Positions 58,125 through 64,000 of a DNA stretch of 64,000 nucleotides are shown here, piece by piece. Source of the stretch: Chloranthus sessilifolius (lineage: Eukaryota > Streptophyta > Magnoliopsida > Chloranthales > Chloranthaceae); contig CM037598.1 of NCBI GenBank assembly GCA_021018995.1, forward strand, positions 78,448,671 through 78,512,670. Reading direction: 5' to 3'. A program made the position numbers and the translations under genes. A model generated the notes under the pieces. It searched no databases. It saw only the letters and a program-made list of their open reading frames with translations, and was not told the origin of the DNA. Positions within the stretch are counted from its first letter, which is position 1. Every line of letters begins with the position of its first letter.

Positions 58125-58990
58125 GTGATATATGATATTCATGTTGCATGTGAGTACCCCGATGTATTTCCTGAGGATTTACCAGGATTACCTCCAGCTC
58201 GAGAGCTTGAATTTGCAATAAATCTAGTTCCGGGTACTGAACCAGTATCTAAGGCTCCTTATCGAATGGCTCTAGTAGAATTACAAGAATTAAAGGAGCA
58301 ACTGTAAGAACTTCTTGACAAAGGGTTCATTCAACCTAGTGTGTCTCCTTGGACCAGTACTATTTCTCAGGAAGAAAGATGGTTCAATGTGTCTGTGCAT
58401 CGACTATCGGCAGTTGAACAAGTTGACGATTAAGAATCGATGATATGTTTGATCAGTTATAAGGAGTGAGGTTCTTTACAAAGATTGACTTGCGATTGGG
58501 TTATCATCAGCTAAAAGTCAAAGCAGAAGATGTCGAGAAGATGGCATTCAGAACCAGATATGGGTACTATGCATTTTTTGTTATGCCATTTGGATTGACG
58601 AACGCTCATGCGTCTTTTATGGACTTAATGAACCGAGTATTTAAACCGCATTTGGATAAGTCCGTAATCGTCTTTGTGGATGACATTCTGATCTATTCCA
58701 AGACAAAGGAAGAACATGAAGGACATCTGCACGTGGCTTTACAGACCCTCAGAGATCACAAATTGTATGCAAAGCTCAGTAAGTGTGAGTTTTGGCTTGA
58801 TCAAGTCAGTTTCTTGGGTCATATCATATCTGCTAAGGGTATAACAGTCGATCCAATGAAGATTGAAGCAGTTGTGAATTGGGAACAGCTGAGAATGGTA
58901 ATCGAGGTTTGTAGTTTTCTTAGTTTAGCATGATACTACCGACGATTTATAGAGGGGTTCTCCAAGCTATCAAGTCCACTTACTCAGCTC
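58125..58990 (+). pseudogene. Tekay-like reverse transcriptase
   Basis: Blocks: [10 protein letters not shown] (58155), the damaged [15 protein letters not shown] region (near 58380, frameshifted, with a small deletion before 58440), [13 protein letters not shown] (58470), [12 protein letters not shown] (P to H in the usual NAPA/T) and catalytic FVDDILIYS (near 58672). Stops at 58305-58307 and 58931-58933 plus frame breaks abolish function. Confidence 0.88.
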
Positions 58991-59480
58991 ACAAAGAAAA
59001 ATGCTAAGTTTGATTAGATTGATCAGTGTGAGAAGAGTTTCCAAAAGCTCAAGACGCTTCTAACTACAGCACCAGTGCTCGCTATACCTTCTGACAGAGG
59101 AGGTTTTGCTATATACAGTGATGCATCTTACAGTGGTTTGGGTTGTGTCCTCAACCAGCACAAAAAGGTTATCATGTACGATTCTAGACAGCTCAAGGAA
59201 CACAAGAGGAATTATCCTACGCATGATCTGGAATTAGCAGCGGTGATTTTTGCTCTGAAGATATGGAGGCACTACTTATACGGTGAGACATTTGACATAT
59301 TCACCGACCACAAAAGCCTCAAGTATCTGTTTACCCAGAAGGACTTGAACATGCGACAGCGTAGATGGATGGAGTTCTTAAAGGATTACAATTATTCCAT
59401 CCAGGAAGTCTTCAGCTTAGTAGTCACATCTTATCACCAGAGTGCAGAGGTGGCATCTACTTGAGGACCTGACCTTGTGC
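58991..59480 (+). pseudogene. Tekay-like RNase H
   Basis: Includes [18 protein letters not shown] (about 59106), [20 protein letters not shown] (59220-59280) and [17 protein letters not shown]. The usual HPGKANVVADALSR end is missing: after LKDYNYSI the sequence jumps to the post-RNase H linker, a small deletion near 59400. Confidence 0.85.
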
Positions 59481-60551
59481 GATACACTGATAGACGTCAG
59501 AGGTTCAGGGGCATTGATGGCTACTATCATGATATGGCCCACGTTGTTTGATAACATGCATAAGCTCCAGATGATTGATGATGAGCTTATGGCCATTAGA
59601 AAGGATGTGATCAATGGGATCAGACCTAATTTCTCTATCAAGGATGAAAGTACTTTGCTATTTAGAGATTGAATGTGCATACCTGATAATAAAGATCTTA
59701 AGGATACTATTTTAGAGGAAGCGTACAAGTCTACGTATGCTATACATCCTGGGAGTACCAAGATGTACCAAGATCTCAAGCGAAGTTTTTGGTGGAGAGG
59801 ACTGAAGAAAGATGTTGCGGATTATGTTTCTCGATGTTTAGTCTGCCAGCAAGTGAAAGTAGACCATCGAAATCCAGCAGGGTTATTACAATCATTACCA
59901 GTGCCAGAGTGGAAATGGAAAGCCATTTCTATGGATTTTATCTTGGGATTGTCGAGCACATTGAGAAAGAACAATGCCATCTGGGTCATTGTAGATAGAC
60001 TGACAAAGTCTGCACATTTTTTATCGTACCGGACTACGTATGCAGCCAATAAGCTTGTAGAGCTATACATGAAGGAGATAGTTCGGTTATATGGCATACC
60101 AGTTAGCATCGTGTGTGATAGAGATCCGCTCTATACGTCGCAATTCTGGCGACGATTTCAAGAAGGCATGGGTATTAAATTGGAGTTTAGCTCAGTGTTT
60201 CATCCTTAGACAGATGGGTATACTGAGAGAGTGAACCAGATCATAGAGGATATGTTGTGTGCATGTATGTTGGACTTTCATGGTTCATGGGATCAACATT
60301 TACCTTTGATCGAGTTCACTTACAATAACAACTATCAGTCGAGTATTAGGATGGCGCCTTATGAAGCCTTGTATGGACGACGATGCATATCACTTTTGAA
60401 TTGGGAAGAAGTTGATGAGAAGCTTATTTTGGGACATGATATCGTGGACAGTGCAACCGAGACACTTCGGTTGATCCGCGAAAGATTGAGGGTTGCTCAA
60501 AGTCGCCAAAAGAGCTATGCTGATCTCCATCAGACGCACGTCGAGTTTCAG
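59481..60551 (+). pseudogene. Tekay-like integrase
   Basis: Zinc domain: HPGSTKMYQDLKR...CLVCQQVK. The second zinc histidine of the usual HPG...MYHDL is Q. Catalytic core: ISMDFILGLSS (first D), VCDRDPLYTSQFW (second D), and ERVNQIIEDML after the TAG at 60207-60209. The tail to SYADLHQTHVEFQ (60551) is open. It inserts element DNA into chromatin in intact copies. Confidence 0.88.
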
Positions 60552-60628
60552 GTATACTTAGATGCGTTCAAGAGATTTACTATTTCCTAGTTAAAATGAT
60601 TAGCTATGGAATTAACCGTTGTTTTCAG
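60552..60628 (+). other. Probable GT-AG intron 2 in pol
   Basis: 77 bp, GTATAC...TTGTTTTCAG, with in-frame stops. It splits the normally continuous chromovirus sequence between VEFQ and VGDKVFVKISP exactly, in phase 0. Removing it restores the family reading. Confidence 0.65.
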
Positions 60629-61048
60629 GTCGGCGACAAGGTCTTTGTGAAGATCTCGCCAACCAAGGGCGTTATGCGCTTCGGGAAGTGAGGGAAGTTG
60701 AGTCCTCAATATATCGACCCATTTGAGGTACTCGGACGGGTTGGCGAAGTCGCTTATCGGATTGCTTTGCCACCGCAGTTGGTGAGCATGCATAACATTT
60801 TTTATATTTCCATGCTACGAAGATACGTGCGCGACCCGACTCATGTCTTAGATTTCCAACCGATTGAGTTGCAAGAGGACCTGACGGTGATTGAGGAACC
60901 GATAGCGATTTTGGATCATAGAGATCAAGTTTTGCAGACCAAGTTGATTCCACTGGTACTTGTAAAGTGGAGAAATCATTCAGCTTCTGAAGCTACTTGT
61001 GAACGCGCAACTGAGATTCGCGAGCAGTACCCGCACTTGTTTACCTAA
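60629..61048 (+). pseudogene. Tekay-like integrase C-terminus and chromodomain
   Basis: Reads VGDKVFVKISPTKGVMRFG, then YIDPFEVLGRVGEVAYRIAL, and ends with the chromodomain (LVLVKWRNHSASEATCER...YPHLF). In related elements the block is EATWE; here the Trp is Cys, removing an aromatic core residue. A stop near 60689 and G-to-A-type changes occur. The chromodomain directs integration to heterochromatin in the family. Confidence 0.85.
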
Positions 61049-61216
61049 TGTTGAAGGTACTTTCACAGGTCGGTTTACATTCATTGTTGTGAGTGCATGC
61101 CTTACTTGTACGGGTGTCGTATGTAGGGTACGGTACGCCTTCGTTCTTATAATGTGGATGGTTCGCATTAATAAACTAAAGACAAACATATTAACAAATT
61201 ACTTCTTGACATGATT

Positions 61217-61573
61217 GATCGATCAATTTAGGTATTGATCGATCACCTTTGATGTTTGATCGATCAATAAGTGCATTGATCGATCAACACTAGTTAGATT
61301 ATTATGTTTAAAATTTATTGATTGATCGATCACTTTGGATGTATTGATCGATCACCAAGGTTGGTTGATCGATCAATAAGAATAATTGATCGATCAACAT
61401 AGGGTATTGATCGATCAACAGTAAGTCAGTGATCGATCAATGTTGTCGGGTTAGGGCTTTTTAGCTTAGCCATTGATCGATCAATATAAGCATTGATCGA
61501 TCAATCCTGAGGTTTTAAGTGGCGTTTGGTTTTTCAAACTCTCATTTGTGAGGCGCGTGAAGTTTGATCGATC
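61217..61573. repeat. Second ATTGATCGATCAAT array, upstream of the accessory ORF
   Basis: 13 words, all with exact GATCGATC, centred at 61220, 61240, 61261, 61281, then 61327, 61349, 61370, 61391, 61412, 61434, then 61478, 61498, then 61569. Steps in runs are 20-22 bp; gaps are 46, 44 and 71. The 44-46 gap also occurs twice in the LTR array. The last word is 161 bp before the accessory ATG. Flanks are unlike the LTR, so this is not simply LTR sequence. Confidence 0.92.
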
Positions 61574-61733
61574 AAGAGGTTTTCCTTCCTTTCGTTCCAA
61601 CTTCCGTCCGACGCATTTTTCGGTCATCCGACTTCTTCTGCGTGATTCGCGTGGATTTCACTTTATTCGATCGGTAAAACCCTCCTTTTCGTTTCTCTTG
61701 AGCTTTTTCTTTCCACATTTTTATTTTTGAACC

Positions 61734-63145
61734 ATGGGACCACGAACAAAGAATGCCTCATGGAAGACTCCCACGTCCAGGGTTCGTGCTTCTGTACCAC
61801 CCCCCGAACCCGTTCCCCAACCTATCGTGCCACCCGTGGCACCTATTGCGGACGTGGTTCCACCCGTCCAAGAGACCATGCCGACCCAAATTCAGCGCGA
61901 AGTCCCCAACCCATGGTGGACTTCCAAAACCTTCCTCCCCGAATACGTATTTGCCTCTACGCTTTATGAGGATCGGCCCGAGATGACTTGGGCCATGGGA
62001 TACATTCAAAAGCTCGGGTTGAAACCCCTGCTCGAGCCGTTCCACGATCATTATTGCCCCCGGATTGTGAGGCAATTTTTCCAAATCCTTTGTTAGACAC
62101 CGACTCGTCACTTCGATTGACAGGTTTGAGTACAAATTTAACCAGTTTCATGTAGCAGCTGCCCTGCAGTGCACGTCCATTTACATTGAAACCTATGGAT
62201 TAGGCCCCTCATACATTAAAGACGTCCCTTTTCCCGACGTGGTCACCAAGATGACCCAAGGTCAGCATGGAAAGGGGCAATCCATCACACGTGCCCAGTT
62301 ACCTGACCAGTTGTGGATGCTTGATACCTATATCAAGTGTGCCCTCAACTCGTTCCTGCACAAGTCCTCACGGACTGGCGTCGTGCAACAGGCACTCTTT
62401 TCTACCTTTGAGAACCGTTGGTTCTCTGTGGCAGATTTGGTCATTGATGGCATCCTAAATGCCAAAGACCTGATGTCGGAGAAAATAAAGACCGGGGCCA
62501 AGAAACAACTTCCCTACGCTCGCCTGATCACAAAGATGGTAGAGCAATACGTTGCTCTACGCGAGGCATATAGTTTGGCTCCCAGTGAGCCACGGATGAC
62601 CAACAACACGAAGGTATTCCACCACAAGGACTAGACTAAGAGTTACAACCTTCTGGTCAGGCGGTTACCAGAGGGAGAGGAGGGAGCCGCTGAGCCCGTT
62701 GAGCCTGTCGTTGCGGAGGGTGCGGCGCCCGCCGAGTGAGTACTGGGAGAGGGGGAGGCACCACTTGATCAGCCACCTCCGCCAGAGGTGTCTACTCGAC
62801 CTATCCCCACCACACCACGTTGACCACCTCGTCCCACCACATCGCATCCCCCTTCTCCTTCCACAGTGGGCGTCAAAGCAATGCTTCGTGAGCTTGTGGA
62901 GGGTAACCGACGTACACACAAGCGGCTGGATGGGATGGAGGTGTTCCAGCGTCAGATTCATCGTTGGCTGGATTACCATGAGGGCATGCACGAGCTCGTC
63001 ATGCAGCACTTGTATGCCACCATGTCCACATCGATGATTGCTCATGCATGTCAGCATACAGTGGATCCTTGCCACTACCGTACACCGCCACCCCACCTCA
63101 GTCGACCTACCCCTGACGAGGCCGGATCATCCGACGTCCCAGCAG
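61734..63145 (+). pseudogene. Tekay-like accessory ORF (same domain family as the Athila one)
   Basis: Starts ACCATGG. Basic/Pro-rich N-terminus (MGPRTKNASWKTPTSRVR, then PPPEPVP), then the globular domain: WWTSKTFLPEYVFAS (61914), the centre (FEYKFNQFHVAAALQC after a 1-nt frameshift near 62090-62110) and QLPYARLITKMV (about 62506-62541). The Athila relative has LPYARIITKLL at the same place. A Glu/Pro linker and coiled-coil-like helix (VEGNRRTHKRLDGMEVFQRQ) follow. Stops: TAG 62632, TGA 62737, TGA 62821 (the two TGA are likely CGA decay). The frame ends at AG|GTATTT, donor-like. Role unknown; a DNA-binding or anti-silencing role is inference. Confidence 0.7.
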
Positions 63146-63336
63146 GTATTTACTATGCTATTCTCTGTATCTTTTTTTTTTATATATATATAATTGTAAT
63201 TGTATCTATATTACTCTGCTTTCTATCTACCTTCTGTTCTGCTTGAATTTTTGTTTTTTCGCATGATATATTAGTCTGCTTGTTTTCGCTACAACATGAC
63301 AGACCCTCCCTGACATTTTCGAGGACGAAAATTCCT

Positions 63337-63346
63337 AAGGGGGGGA
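63337..63346 (+). other. Tekay-like polypurine tract
   Basis: AAGGGGGGGA just before the 3' LTR, preceded by GGACGAAAATTCCT, the conserved Tekay-type arrangement. Confidence 0.8.
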
Positions 63347-63349
63347 TAA

Positions 63350-64000
63350 TGTAACGACCCTAAAATTTTGAACAAGAACCTGACTGTTTAATTATGCGTG
63401 CTCGGCTCGAAAATCGAGACATATTGAAAATTTTGAACTTAATATTATTAGAAATAATATTAATCCGTAGTTAGGTGAATTCACGTGGGAATTCATGTTT
63501 AAATCCAAGTCTTGAGAGACGTTGATATGGCGTGTTATGCCGTAGAGACCGTGTAGGTGCTCCACACCGGAGCTTAAGTCATGGGAAACAGAAATATCAA
63601 GGATATTTCTGTTTCTTAGCTTATAAGAGAAGGAAGAAGGGTTGCATACCTAATTTGCATCTTCCTCTTCCTTCTTGACCTGAAAAATCTGTAGCTAAGT
63701 TGGGTTTTGAGTGAGTTCTTAGAGGAAACAGGGTTAGGGATACACGAGGTCGTGCGCCAATCTGAATTAGGGTGTGGAGAGTTCAATAAGACGATTTCAC
63801 ATTTAGTCTAGGTATGTGTGAGGTCTCTGCGTGCTGAATCGGAGCAAATAGTCTCCTTGTCTGAGTCATACCGGCGATAAACTACGAGAGTCGAATCCGA
63901 AAACCTCTTCAAATTGCGTTTGCCGAGACCCCGAAAGGGCCCAAATAGAGGTGAGCTTTTGCATTTAAGAAGGGTAAGGTTTAAGCCTCATGTGTATGTG
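63350..64000 (+). repeat. Tekay-like 3' LTR (first 651 bp)
   Basis: Matches 53482-54132. The window ends about 100 bp before the GATCGATC array should begin and about 1.5 kb before the LTR exon. Confidence 0.9.

Larger units (their letters stand above)
53482..64000 (+). mobile_element. Tekay/Del-like chromovirus (Ty3/gypsy), runs off the window
   Basis: 5' LTR 53482-56092, PBS for tRNA-Met at 56097, gag, protease, RT, RNase H, integrase, chromodomain, then a second repeat array, an accessory ORF, PPT and the start of the 3' LTR at 63350. RT before integrase plus a chromodomain defines a chromovirus, and the TGTAACGACCC ends and GGACGAAAATTCCTAAGG before the PPT are Tekay-like. The LTRs are about 95% identical by eye over the visible 650 bp. 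Most damage is in-frame stops. The right flank is outside, so the target duplication cannot be checked. Confidence 0.9.

Overview
The window is nuclear DNA from a flowering plant. The evidence is one intact plant-specific ALOG/LSH transcription-factor gene, dense plant LTR retrotransposons, CACTA, MULE and hAT miniature elements, and an endogenous plant pararetrovirus. No bacterial or organellar genes are seen. The species cannot be fixed from the sequence.

Layout. 1-2820: CACTA-type miniature elements and a decayed 2.3-kb CACTA element. 2950-4367: the only convincing host gene, LSH/ALOG, with CT-rich, internally duplicated upstream DNA. 4368-15264: gene-free DNA with a LINE relic, a 2.28-kb solo LTR (7925-10205) and several MITEs. 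15265-22056: an endogenous caulimovirid (movement protein, coat, protease, RT, RNase H, second ORF and promoter), flanked by copies of the same ~180-bp viral sequence. 22410-52032: a four-level nest. A Ty1/copia element (minus) is split by a LINE (25186-49941, minus). The LINE is split by a 19-kb Athila-like Ty3/gypsy element (25558-44549, minus), which holds a solo LTR of another family (38770-40610). Target-site duplications support every level except the Athila one. 52033-53481: a hAT MITE, a CACTA MITE and an LTR fragment. 53482-64000: a Tekay/Del-like chromovirus (plus) that runs off the right edge.

Main result. The Athila-like and the Tekay-like elements belong to different gypsy lineages. 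Each carries an accessory ORF of the same domain family (shared LPYAR(I/L)ITK block), and each carries its own family-specific array of short self-complementary words in two places: in the LTR upstream of the TATA box, and just upstream of the accessory ORF. Tekay words (ATTGATCGATCAAT) repeat every 19-22 bp. Athila words (TCGCGA/GCGCGA core) repeat mostly at 29-34 or 19 bp. Both spacings are close to whole helical turns. The nested solo LTR has a third palindrome pair at 21-22 bp. My inference is that each element carries a private protein/binding-site system driving two promoters, or resisting host silencing.

Second result. The Tekay accessory ORF ends at a splice-donor-like site (63145/63146). 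The LTR contains an acceptor followed by a short ORF in the matching phase (55608-55717). The unrelated solo LTR at 7925-10205 has the same acceptor, phase and (E)SDP(D/N)Y...P..E-type peptide (9810-9910). This suggests a terminal exon encoded in U3. Two further GT-AG introns are visible in the Tekay gag-pol.
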